From an uncultured Rhodanobacter sp. (GTDB lineage: Bacteria > Pseudomonadota > Gammaproteobacteria > Xanthomonadales > Rhodanobacteraceae): 6,662 nucleotides of DNA. Below the pieces are notes generated by a model. That model saw nothing but the letters and a program-made list of their open reading frames with translations. It did no database searches and was not told where the DNA came from. Made by a program: the position numbers and the translations under genes. The stretch covers positions 1 to 6,662 of the forward strand of contig CAIKJM010000594.1 of NCBI GenBank assembly GCA_903827735.1, written 5' to 3'. How positions within the stretch are numbered: position 1 is the first letter of the stretch; every line of letters starts with the position of its first letter. Below, one piece after another: positions 1 to 6,662 of this stretch.

Positions 1-1
1 A

Positions 2-84
2 CTGGCCGTGGGTTTCGTCTCAGCGGCGCACGCGAGTTCGGCGTCTTCGACCACGGCTCCTGAGAGCACATCGAGCACAAATCC
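2..84 (+). pseudogene. Signal-peptide end and linker of the TonB receptor, in a shifted frame
   Basis: Read from base 2, the frame gives LAVGFVSAAHA followed by a Ser/Thr-rich stretch (SSASSTTAPESTSSTNP). This is the hydrophobic core of a secretion signal with an AHA cleavage site at about nt 29-34, then a linker. The frame stays open to a TGA at 182-184 but becomes Arg-rich and unlikely after about nt 86. The frame that begins at base 1 instead takes over with AQNQTQNAGQSSEPTAEQ and then the TonB box. Joining the two needs one base lost (or two gained) somewhere near 64-110, best placed around 83-88 by composition. The likely explanation is a disrupted receptor gene or a sequencing error. 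Programmed shifting is possible, but I see no slippery heptamer. The start codon is outside the window. Confidence 0.7.
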
Positions 85-156
85 GCGCAGAATCAGACGC
101 AGAACGCAGGTCAATCGAGCGAGCCTACGGCAGAGCAGAAGAAGGCCAAACGTCTT

Positions 157-177
157 GATGAGGTGGTCGTCAGCGGA
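157..177 (+). other. TonB box of the receptor
   Basis: The codons here read DEVVVSG, after a charged run (AEQKKAKRL) and just before the plug domain. This fits the short periplasmic segment that contacts TonB in receptors of this family. It lies in the same frame as the barrel and shows that translation must be in this frame well before the GTG at 163. Assignment is by position and similarity to known boxes. Confidence 0.75.
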
Positions 178-2826
178 ACGCTGATTAACAACGCACAAAT
201 CCAGACTGCGACGCCGACTTATACGATTACCGCCGCAGATATTCAGTCGCGTGGCTTCAACAGCGTCCAGCAGGTTCTGCAGAGTGCCGTGCAGGCGACT
301 GGCTCGGTGCAGGGTCCGCAGCAAAGCGGCGGATTCACCCAGGGCGCTCAGACGGTCAGCCTATACGGCTTGAATCCGGAGTACACGTTAACCTTGATCG
401 ACGGCAAGCCGATTACTCAGTTCGGGCAGCTGTACAACGGAAGCAGCAACTTTACCAATATTTCCAATATCCCTATTTCGATCATCGATCACATCGACAT
501 CATTCCGGGCGGCGGTTCGTCGATTTACGGGTCCGCCGCCATCGCGGGCGTGATCAATATCGTCACCAAGGAACACATGGACGGTGCCGAGGTGACGGCG
601 CGCACTGGCAACTACGATGGCGGCGGCGCAGCAGAGCAGCGTCTCGCGTTTTCGTTCGGCCACGACTTCGGCAATCTCAACGTGCTCGGTGCGCTGGAGT
701 TCAACAACCAATCGCCGCTCTGGGCCTACCAGCGGTCATTCACGGCTACAAATGCGACCCCCGTCGTGGTTGGCGAGATTGCCAACTATGGATCGCTCGA
801 CAACGGTAGCTATACCGGCAGCCAACTGGGGTACATCAGCCCGCCCAATGGTTGCGGCGCCATGAGTGGCCTGTTCAACGGCAGTACTTATCAAACCGCG
901 TCTAGCGTAGCCACCCGCACGGGCACCTTCTGCGGCTCCAAGAAAGTGCTTGGCTACACCACGCTGATAAACCAAAGCCGCAGTTACGACGGGCTGCTTA
1001 AGCTGAAATACGACATTAACGACAAGGTCCGTTTGTACAGTGACGTACTGGTCGACTGGCAGAGTCAGAAGTTCACTCCAGGCTCCGACTTCACTTTCTG
1101 GGAGCCGATCGATTACCCCGGTGGCCTGATCGAAGACAACACCACGCATAACTTGCTGAATCCTGTACGTGTTTTCGCACCGGAGGAGACGGGTAGCAAC
1201 TACTACAACCAGCTGAGCCGTCAGGATGATCTGATGTACCAAGCTGACATCGGCGCTAAGGGTCAGTTCGGGGAATCAAACTGGGATTGGGATGTGTATT
1301 TTCTGCGCTCAGGCGATCGTACAACCACGAGCTCGCCTGAACGCCTTGCTTCGGCGGTAGACGGTTACTTCAACAGTATTCTCGGACCTGCTGTCGGGTT
1401 CGATCCCAATACCGGGTTAAACACTTACAACCCCAATTACAAAGCTTTCTTCACTCCTCTCACACCAGCGCAGTACGCCAGTTTCTCGGAAAACATCAAC
1501 GGTTCTAGCAACACCTGGGTAAACAATACCCGCGCCACGGTTAGCAATGACGCGTTGTTTGCTCTGCCTGGAGGCAACGCCGGTTTTGCGTTCTTGGTCG
1601 AAGGGGGTGGTCAAGCCTGGTACGAGCCGCTCAATCCGTTGATTTCCAATGGCGACATCTGGGGCCTCACAGGCACTGGCGGCGGCGGCACGCGCAGCCA
1701 CTACGGCACAGCGTCCGAATTGAACATGCCACTGTTCAAGGAGCTGACGGTCGACCTTTCGGCGCGCTATGACCACTACAAGGTCAGCGGCGCCACCAAC
1801 AGCAAATTCACCTACAAGGCGGCTCTGGAATACCGGCCGTTTGAGACTCTGCTTTTGCGCGGCAATTACGCTACCTCGTTCCTTGCGCCTGACATGGCTG
1901 CTCTGTTTCTTGGGCCTAGCGGCAACTATCAGAACGTGACCGACTATTACCTGTGCGCAACCCAGGGTGGGAATCAGAACTGCCAGGCAAATTATTCAGA
2001 GCAGGTGCAAGGAACGCTCTATGCCAACAAGCAGTTAAAGCCCACCACGGCCACAAGCTGGACCGGAGGCTTTGTATGGGCGCCGGTTGACCGCGCCAGC
2101 TTGAGCGTTGACTACCTGCATATCGCCATCGTCAATGAAGTGGCGCCGCAGTCCACCGACCTTTTGCTTAAGCAGGAAGCACAATGCCGACTGGGTCAGC
2201 TGCCGGCCGGCTCCCCCATCTGCACCGCGGCTTACGCTCAGGTAACGCGTAATCCGACTACGGGTCAGGTCGCGACGATCGCCCAGTACTACGTCAATGT
2301 ATCTAATGAAGTGACCGATTCAGTGACGGCTGAAGCCAAGTACAAATTCGCCCCAACTTCCTTCGGGCAGTTCGGACTGCAGTTCGATTACAACGATATG
2401 CTGAAGCATTCCTACCAGGTTTATCCTGGTAGCCTACCGATCAATCAGTTGACCAACCCGCTTTACAGTTCAGAGTTCAAAACCATCTTCAGCGGCGCCC
2501 TCAGCTGGTCGCTCAACGACAGCTGGTCGAGCACGGTTTACGGCCATCGCTACAGTCCCACCCCGAATTACACCGCATTGGTTGACGGTGCGGGTTACCC
2601 GGGAGCTGGTCGAGTTGCGCCATGGATCACCTGGAACTGGAGCCTTACCTATACCCCGATTAAGGGTCTGGACCTGTCGCTGTTGGTCAACAACGTGTTC
2701 AACAAAATGCCGCCGAACGACCCAACGTTTTCCAGCTTTCCTTACTACAACGTCCAAAACTACAACGCTTACGGTCGTGAAGTCATGGCACAGGTCGACT
2801 GGAAATTTGGTGGTGCGCAGAACTGA
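163..2826 (+). CDS. TonB-dependent outer-membrane receptor (mature part; 5' end frameshifted and cut by window edge)
   Basis: An outer-membrane beta-barrel that takes up a ligand (siderophore, sugar, peptide or similar) using energy from TonB-ExbB-ExbD. The first start codon in this frame, GTG at 163, falls inside the TonB-box-like DEVVVSG (nt 157-177), so it is not the true start; the same frame is open back to a TGA at 61-63 and has no ATG. Counting from 163 (887 residues), a plug domain covers about 1-136, with the typical LIDGKP (about 69-73) and IPGGGSSIYGSAAIAGVINI (about 114-133). A barrel of aromatic, alternating strands follows to the C-terminus, including the late LLVNNVFNK motif (840-848) and a closing strand near AQVDWKF. 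The protein ends GGAQN just past the aromatic residue. Six cysteines fall in three close pairs (231/257, 598/607, 675/687), probably disulfides in external loops. The substrate cannot be told from sequence. The promoter and true start lie left of the window. Family assignment is very secure; whether the gene is intact is not. Confidence 0.93.
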   Translation: MVVSGTLINNAQIQTATPTYTITAADIQSRGFNSVQQVLQSAVQATGSVQGPQQSGGFTQGAQTVSLYGLNPEYTLTLIDGKPITQFGQLYNGSSNFTNISNIPISIIDHIDIIPGGGSSIYGSAAIAGVINIVTKEHMDGAEVTARTGNYDGGGAAEQRLAFSFGHDFGNLNVLGALEFNNQSPLWAYQRSFTATNATPVVVGEIANYGSLDNGSYTGSQLGYISPPNGCGAMSGLFNGSTYQTASSVATRTGTFCGSKKVLGYTTLINQSRSYDGLLKLKYDINDKVRLYSDVLVDWQSQKFTPGSDFTFWEPIDYPGGLIEDNTTHNLLNPVRVFAPEETGSNYYNQLSRQDDLMYQADIGAKGQFGESNWDWDVYFLRSGDRTTTSSPERLASAVDGYFNSILGPAVGFDPNTGLNTYNPNYKAFFTPLTPAQYASFSENINGSSNTWVNNTRATVSNDALFALPGGNAGFAFLVEGGGQAWYEPLNPLISNGDIWGLTGTGGGGTRSHYGTASELNMPLFKELTVDLSARYDHYKVSGATNSKFTYKAALEYRPFETLLLRGNYATSFLAPDMAALFLGPSGNYQNVTDYYLCATQGGNQNCQANYSEQVQGTLYANKQLKPTTATSWTGGFVWAPVDRASLSVDYLHIAIVNEVAPQSTDLLLKQEAQCRLGQLPAGSPICTAAYAQVTRNPTTGQVATIAQYYVNVSNEVTDSVTAEAKYKFAPTSFGQFGLQFDYNDMLKHSYQVYPGSLPINQLTNPLYSSEFKTIFSGALSWSLNDSWSSTVYGHRYSPTPNYTALVDGAGYPGAGRVAPWITWNWSLTYTPIKGLDLSLLVNNVFNKMPPNDPTFSSFPYYNVQNYNAYGREVMAQVDWKFGGAQN

Positions 2827-2851
2827 GCCAGGGCCATATCGGGCAGCATCC

Positions 2852-2878
2852 AGACGGGCCTGTTGGCCCGTCTTTTTT
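2852..2878 (+). terminator. Rho-independent terminator of the TonB receptor gene
   Basis: AGACGGGCC (2852-2860) and GGCCCGTCT (2865-2873) form a perfect 9-bp, GC-rich stem around a TGTT loop. A run of six T follows (2873-2878, the first inside the stem). It starts 26 bases after the receptor stop codon. On the opposite strand the hairpin is not followed by a T run, so it should act mainly on rightward transcripts and not as an efficient terminator for the converging sulfotransferase gene. Confidence 0.93.
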
Positions 2879-2927
2879 GGTCGCGACGGCGGCATTCAGC
2901 GCAAAGCGGCGCGAAATACTGCCCTGT

Positions 2928-4514
2928 TCAAGACTCTAAAGCGATGCCAGCTTCATGCAACAGCGCGCGCAAATCGCCGAGTTCCGCCTCGTATTTCTTC
3001 CAACGTTTTAGCGAACTTCGATAGATCGGTGATCGGACCTGCACCCAGCTAGCTGTGGCGACCGGGCTCGAATTTTCTTCGAATCGCAGGCACCGGTCAT
3101 CCCAAGAAAGGCCGCAAAATTCAAGTATTCGCCTCGATTGGGCTTCCTGCGAGTCAACTAGATCGTCGTAATTGATCTCAAGGATGCGCCGGGGAAGAAC
3201 GCGCTGCCAGTGGGCGATTAGACGATCAAACAGGATGTAATACCTGCCGATATCGAGGAGATCGAACGAATAGTCGAAAAACGGTGACCGCGTGGAAAAA
3301 AGCTGGCGAAAGTTGCTCAAGCACGTATCCATCGGATCACGCCGCAGACAAATAATTTTCGCGTCTGGCAAGGCATTGGCTATGAAGCCGGCATACAGGA
3401 AGTTGTGCGGTAGTTTGTCGATGAAGCGCGGCTTGTGGCCTGTCACCGGACGCGTGCTTTTCAAATAAAGCTCGCCAAGCTCTGCGGGGTCAATATCCAT
3501 CGCCGAACGAATGACGTCTTTGTCGATCAAGTTATGCGAAGTGCTTTTGGAAAAATGCCTTACTGACATGGCAAAGTTCAGCAGTTCTCCGGCGGAATAG
3601 ACGTCTGGGTGACTAGAGATGATTCTTTCGACCAATGTGGTACCGCTGCGCGGCATGCCGATTATGAAGATCGGCTCAAGGGTTCGATAACCGCCCGATG
3701 AAGTGTTCGGGTACGAAAAGGATTCAGTCAGCGCCGAAAATAGAGCCTCATCGTCTTCAATCGAGTAGCTGCGACCAGCGCCAGCCGCAGATTTGCAGCG
3801 GGCTAGGTGGTCGAACGCTTCAGCATATTTGCCCAGATCCTCGTATTCCTTTGACAGTGCAGAATGTAGACAAGTCAACGCATGGATATCGGGTTCGGTG
3901 GGTTGGAGTTCTGATAAAAGCGAATTCAGTGTTGCAACGTGGTTGGATTCGGTTGTCTGGCGGCATAGCTGTGCTCGTATCAAATGTGCAGACCAATGAT
4001 GTGGATCAAGTAGGAGGCAGTTCGTGATTTCTATTTCTGCCTGTTCGATATTTCCATTGGCCACTAGGCTCGTCGCGAAGTTATATCGGTAGGGTGCATG
4101 ATTTTTTGCGAGTGCGACGACCCGAGCGAAGGTCGCTTCGGCACTTTTATAGTCACCAAGCTGCGACTGGATGACGCCAAGCGTGTCCAATATCTGGTGA
4201 TCGCTGGAAACTAGTGAAGACGCGTAGTCGGCGACTATCTTTGCTTCGCTATTTCGATTCGCTGCAGACAGTGCCTTAGCGAAATAGACCGCAAAGTCGA
4301 TGTTTAAAGGCTCCAGTGCTGAAGCCTTCCGAAAACACTCGACGGCTTGCGGCAGATGCTGCATCTGGAAATTCGAAATGCCAGCGATGTAATAGACGCG
4401 GGGGTCACTCGGCGTCAATGGCAAAAGCATCGCCGCGATATCTAACGCGGGCGTCCATGCTCGCTGCATGAAATGTTCCGTAAGTTTCGAGTACAGCGCG
4501 GCGGCATCTGGCAT
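2928..4514 (-). CDS. TPR-repeat sulfotransferase family protein (PAPS-dependent)
   Basis: Predicted cytoplasmic enzyme that moves a sulfuryl group from PAPS to an unknown acceptor. Numbered from the ATG at 4514 (528 residues), about six TPR-like helical pairs span roughly 37-243, probably for substrate or partner binding. A Sulfotransfer_3-type domain follows. Its 5'-phosphosulfate loop is GMPRSGTTL (286-294), then HPDVYSAGE (302-310), whose Glu310 lines up with the catalytic Glu of tyrosylprotein sulfotransferases. KPRFIDKLPHN (361-371), the 3'-phosphate-binding LRRDPMDTCLSNF (390-402), INYDDLV (447-453) and VRSPIYRSSLKRW (493-505) complete the fold. All key motifs are present, so the enzyme should be active. 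There is no signal peptide or membrane segment. A GTG nine codons upstream (4541) is in frame but adds only a short unneeded extension; neither start has a clear Shine-Dalgarno sequence. Sampled stretches have about 50-57% GC, below rep. The gene follows rep on the same strand after 127 bases and converges on the receptor. The family is sure; the acceptor is unknown. Confidence 0.93.
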   Translation of the reverse strand: MPDAAALYSKLTEHFMQRAWTPALDIAAMLLPLTPSDPRVYYIAGISNFQMQHLPQAVECFRKASALEPLNIDFAVYFAKALSAANRNSEAKIVADYASSLVSSDHQILDTLGVIQSQLGDYKSAEATFARVVALAKNHAPYRYNFATSLVANGNIEQAEIEITNCLLLDPHHWSAHLIRAQLCRQTTESNHVATLNSLLSELQPTEPDIHALTCLHSALSKEYEDLGKYAEAFDHLARCKSAAGAGRSYSIEDDEALFSALTESFSYPNTSSGGYRTLEPIFIIGMPRSGTTLVERIISSHPDVYSAGELLNFAMSVRHFSKSTSHNLIDKDVIRSAMDIDPAELGELYLKSTRPVTGHKPRFIDKLPHNFLYAGFIANALPDAKIICLRRDPMDTCLSNFRQLFSTRSPFFDYSFDLLDIGRYYILFDRLIAHWQRVLPRRILEINYDDLVDSQEAQSRRILEFCGLSWDDRCLRFEENSSPVATASWVQVRSPIYRSSLKRWKKYEAELGDLRALLHEAGIALES

Positions 4515-4641
4515 AAGACATAAAGATACACGTATGAGCACCTAGGATGCTCGATGCTTTGGGCCGGGCGGTTTTCCGAGTTGCTGCGTGGAGAGGTGCT
4601 CTCGTAGGTTGCCGCATAACGCCTTGCGCCGTTGTGACGGC
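4515..4641 (-). other. Intergenic gap between rep and the TPR-sulfotransferase gene
   Basis: These 127 bases hold only short inverted repeats: GCCGT/ACGGC at 4628-4641, touching the rep stop codon, and GAGAG/CTCTC at 4591-4603. Neither is followed by a T run, so no intrinsic terminator is supported and read-through from rep into the sulfotransferase gene is possible. I see no convincing -35/-10 pair for the sulfotransferase gene; an AT-richer stretch just before its ATG (about 4515-4535) could hold a -10 element. Confidence 0.5.
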
Positions 4642-6621
4642 TCAGCCGCCTGCCAGCATCGCCTTGATTCTTGCCATATGCGATTCGGCGGTTTCGCGGG
4701 TGACTTCCTTGTCCGCTTCGGGGTCTTTGCCCTGCCAGTGCAGGTCGGCCTGGGGCAGCTCCTGCAGGAAGCGGCTGGGCTGGTTGCTGTGGACGTCGCC
4801 GTAGCGCTTGGTCTTCGCCGACCACGATAGCGTCAGCAGCTCCTTGGCGCGGGTGATGCCTACGTACATCAGGCGACGCTCTTCGGCGATGCGGCCTTCG
4901 TCAATGGCGCCTTCGTGCGGTAGGGTGCCGTCCTCGCAGCCGACGATGAAGACAAAGCGAAACTCCAGCCCCTTGGCCGAATGCAGGGTCATCATGCGCA
5001 CCGCGTTGCCCGGCTCGTCGCGGTCGGCGTGGCTGAGCAGGGCCAGCTGGGCGGCGAGGTCACCCGCGCTGTTGCCTTTCTGCATCGCGCGAAACCAGTC
5101 GGCGAGTTCCTTCAAGTTGCCTAGCCGGCGCTCGCGCAGGCTGGCGTCGGGCGTGCTGGCGATGATCTGCGCGGCATAGCCGGTGCGGGCCAGGATCAGC
5201 TCGACCAGGTCGGCGGCGTTCTGATGCAGCGAGGCGCTGCGCAGCTCGTCGAGCAGGTTGGCGAACGAGGCCAGCGCGGCGGCGGGGCGCGGCGTGAGCT
5301 GGCGCAGCACGCTGTCGCTGCGGGTGGCGTCGAGCAGCGACGTCTGCCGGCTTTGCGCGAGCTGGCCGAGTTTCTCCAGCGTGGTCGAGCCGATCTCGCG
5401 CTTGGGCACGTTGACCACGCGCAGGAACGCTGCGTCGTCGCTGGGGTTGGTCAGCAGGCGCAGGTAGCACATCACGTCCTTCACCTCGGCCCGGTCGAGA
5501 AAGCTCAGCGCGCCGGTGAGGTGATAGGGAATGCGCGCCAGGCGAAAAGCTTTTTCCAGCGGACGCGCCTGGAAGTTGCCGCGGTAGAGGATGGCGATGT
5601 CATGCCAGCGCGCCTTGTGCTTTTCCGCCAGCGTGGTGGCGATCGCCGCGACGCGCTCGGCCTCGTGCTCGGCCTCCTTGCATTCCAGTACGCGGATTGG
5701 CGGCCCTTCGGGATGTTCGCTCCACAGCTTCTTTTCGTGCAGGTGCGGGTTGTTGGCGATCAGCTGGTTGGCCGCGCGCAGGATGCGCTTGCCGCAGCGG
5801 TAGTTCTGCTCCAGCTTGATCACGCGCAGATTCGGCCAGTCGCGGCCGAGCTGGTCGATGTTCTCGGGGTTGGCGCCGCGCCAGGCGTAGATGGACTGAT
5901 CGTCGTCGCCGACGCAGGTGATGCCGCCGCGCTCGCCGGTAAGCGCCTTCAGCAGCCGGTACTGGGCGTCGTTGGTGTCCTGGTATTCGTCGACCAGCAG
6001 ATAACGCAGGCGCTCCTGCCAGGCCGCGCGGCATTCGGCGTCGCTTTCCAGGATGCGCAGCGGTAGCCGGATCAGGTCGTCGAAATCCACCGCGTTGAAG
6101 GCCGCCAGCCGCTGCTGGTACATGTCGTAGATGGTGGCCGCCTCCAGCTCGCGCGGGCTGCGCGCGGCGGCCAGCGCCTCTTCCGGCGACAGGCCGCCGT
6201 TCTTGGCGCGGCCGAGCAGGTTGCGAATGCCGAAAAGCACATCGTTCTTCGCACCCTTGGGCGCCAGCTCCTTGACGATGGCGCCGCTGTCGTCCGCATC
6301 GAGTACCGAAAAGCCGCGACGCAGGCCGGCGCGCGCGTGCTCGATCTGCAGGAATTTCAAACCCAGTGCATGGAACGTGCAAACGGTAAGCGCCTGCGCA
6401 TCCTCGGCGCTGACCAGCTGACCGACGCGCTCGCGCATCTCGCGGGCGGCCTTGTTGGTAAAGGTGATGGCGGCGATTTTCGAGGCGCTGAGGTGCCTGC
6501 GCGCAATCAGCCAGGCGATTTTCTGAGTGATCACCGAGGTCTTGCCGGAGCCGGCGCCGGCCAGCACCAGGAGCGGGCTGTCGCAGTGTTCGACGGCGGC
6601 CAGTTGTTGCGGATTGAGCAT
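4642..6621 (-). CDS. rep: ATP-dependent DNA helicase Rep (UvrD/PcrA superfamily 1A)
   Basis: A 3'-5' DNA helicase that helps replication forks pass protein roadblocks and restart. Numbered from the ATG at 6621 (659 residues; E. coli Rep is about 673), all SF1A motifs are present in order: the Q motif LNPQQ at the N-terminus, Walker A AGAGSGKT (21-28, Lys27), motif Ia ITFTNKAA (52-59), Walker B LLVDEYQDT (208-216), motif III GDDDQSIYAWRG (238-249), motif IV VIKLEQNYR (267-275), motif V TLHSAKGLEF (545-554) and motif VI EERRLMYVGITRAK (580-593). It is called Rep rather than UvrD or PcrA from the total length, from LPLRILES and FLRVVNVPKREIGSTTLEKLG matching Rep-like stretches, and from the C-terminal SHMARIKAML, which resembles the end of E. 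coli Rep. A TTG twelve codons further out (6657) is an alternative start but gives an atypical extension; the family starts right at LNPQQ. No strong ribosome-binding site is visible. Sampled stretches reach 65-78% GC with host-like codon use. Nothing appears missing or broken. Confidence 0.96.
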   Translation of the reverse strand: MLNPQQLAAVEHCDSPLLVLAGAGSGKTSVITQKIAWLIARRHLSASKIAAITFTNKAAREMRERVGQLVSAEDAQALTVCTFHALGLKFLQIEHARAGLRRGFSVLDADDSGAIVKELAPKGAKNDVLFGIRNLLGRAKNGGLSPEEALAAARSPRELEAATIYDMYQQRLAAFNAVDFDDLIRLPLRILESDAECRAAWQERLRYLLVDEYQDTNDAQYRLLKALTGERGGITCVGDDDQSIYAWRGANPENIDQLGRDWPNLRVIKLEQNYRCGKRILRAANQLIANNPHLHEKKLWSEHPEGPPIRVLECKEAEHEAERVAAIATTLAEKHKARWHDIAILYRGNFQARPLEKAFRLARIPYHLTGALSFLDRAEVKDVMCYLRLLTNPSDDAAFLRVVNVPKREIGSTTLEKLGQLAQSRQTSLLDATRSDSVLRQLTPRPAAALASFANLLDELRSASLHQNAADLVELILARTGYAAQIIASTPDASLRERRLGNLKELADWFRAMQKGNSAGDLAAQLALLSHADRDEPGNAVRMMTLHSAKGLEFRFVFIVGCEDGTLPHEGAIDEGRIAEERRLMYVGITRAKELLTLSWSAKTKRYGDVHSNQPSRFLQELPQADLHWQGKDPEADKEVTRETAESHMARIKAMLAGG

Positions 6622-6662
6622 GATGGGATACGCAGCGTGGGTTGGTGATGGTAGCAAAGGGC

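Noticed and set aside
2582..3052. 156-codon plus-strand frame running across the receptor stop and terminator
   Set aside because: It overlaps the conserved receptor C-terminus, contains the terminator hairpin inside it, and encodes a low-quality Arg/Thr-rich product.
4591..4641. Short hairpins (GAGAG/CTCTC and GCCGT/ACGGC) as a possible terminator after rep
   Set aside because: The stems are only 5 bp and neither has a T run on the minus strand, so they do not meet the pattern of an intrinsic terminator.
4442..4825. 127-codon minus-strand frame bridging rep and the sulfotransferase gene
   Set aside because: It is an out-of-frame reading of the end of rep and the start of the next gene, Arg/Pro-rich, with no domain.
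5224..6066. 280-codon open frame on the plus strand inside rep
   Set aside because: It is antisense to the conserved helicase motifs and its Ala/Gly/Val/Arg-rich product has no recognisable domain. Long antisense frames are expected in GC-rich coding DNA.
5600..6382. 260-codon open frame on the minus strand in another frame of rep
   Set aside because: The product is Arg/Ala/Pro-rich, typical of an out-of-frame reading of a high-GC gene, and it overlaps the helicase completely.
6648..6656. TGCTACCAT on the minus strand as an extended -10 promoter element for rep
   Set aside because: It lies about 27 bases before the ATG, which is plausible, but only four of six hexamer bases match and the -35 region is outside the window.

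Overview
The window looks like chromosomal DNA from a gammaproteobacterium of the Xanthomonadales (Xanthomonadaceae/Rhodanobacteraceae, for example a Dyella- or Rhodanobacter-like organism). This rests on the style of the TonB-dependent receptor, a Rep helicase of near-E. coli length, the high GC of the helicase gene, and a TPR-sulfotransferase of a type common in that order. The assignment is inferred from protein character only; no rRNA or other marker gene is present.

Layout. Positions 1-2826 (+) hold most of a TonB-dependent outer-membrane receptor. The window opens inside its signal peptide. The signal peptide (frame beginning at base 2) and the rest of the protein (frame beginning at base 1) lie in different frames, so there is an apparent frameshift near positions 64-110. 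A strong intrinsic terminator at 2852-2878 follows. Converging on it from the other strand is a gene at 2928-4514 (-) for a cytoplasmic protein with TPR-like repeats and a PAPS-dependent sulfotransferase domain. Upstream of that on the same strand, after a 127-base gap without a convincing terminator, is 4642-6621 (-), encoding the Rep-type ATP-dependent DNA helicase.

How the genes relate. Rep is a housekeeping replication helicase and probably has no functional link to its neighbours. The receptor and the sulfotransferase converge, so they are not an operon, but they are adjacent and both have lower GC than rep. A link in which the enzyme sulfates a product that is exported or taken up is conceivable but unproven. 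There are no RNA genes, mobile elements, CRISPR arrays or clear long repeats. I found no clearly undescribed system. The most notable points are the frameshifted receptor start and the receptor/sulfotransferase pairing.
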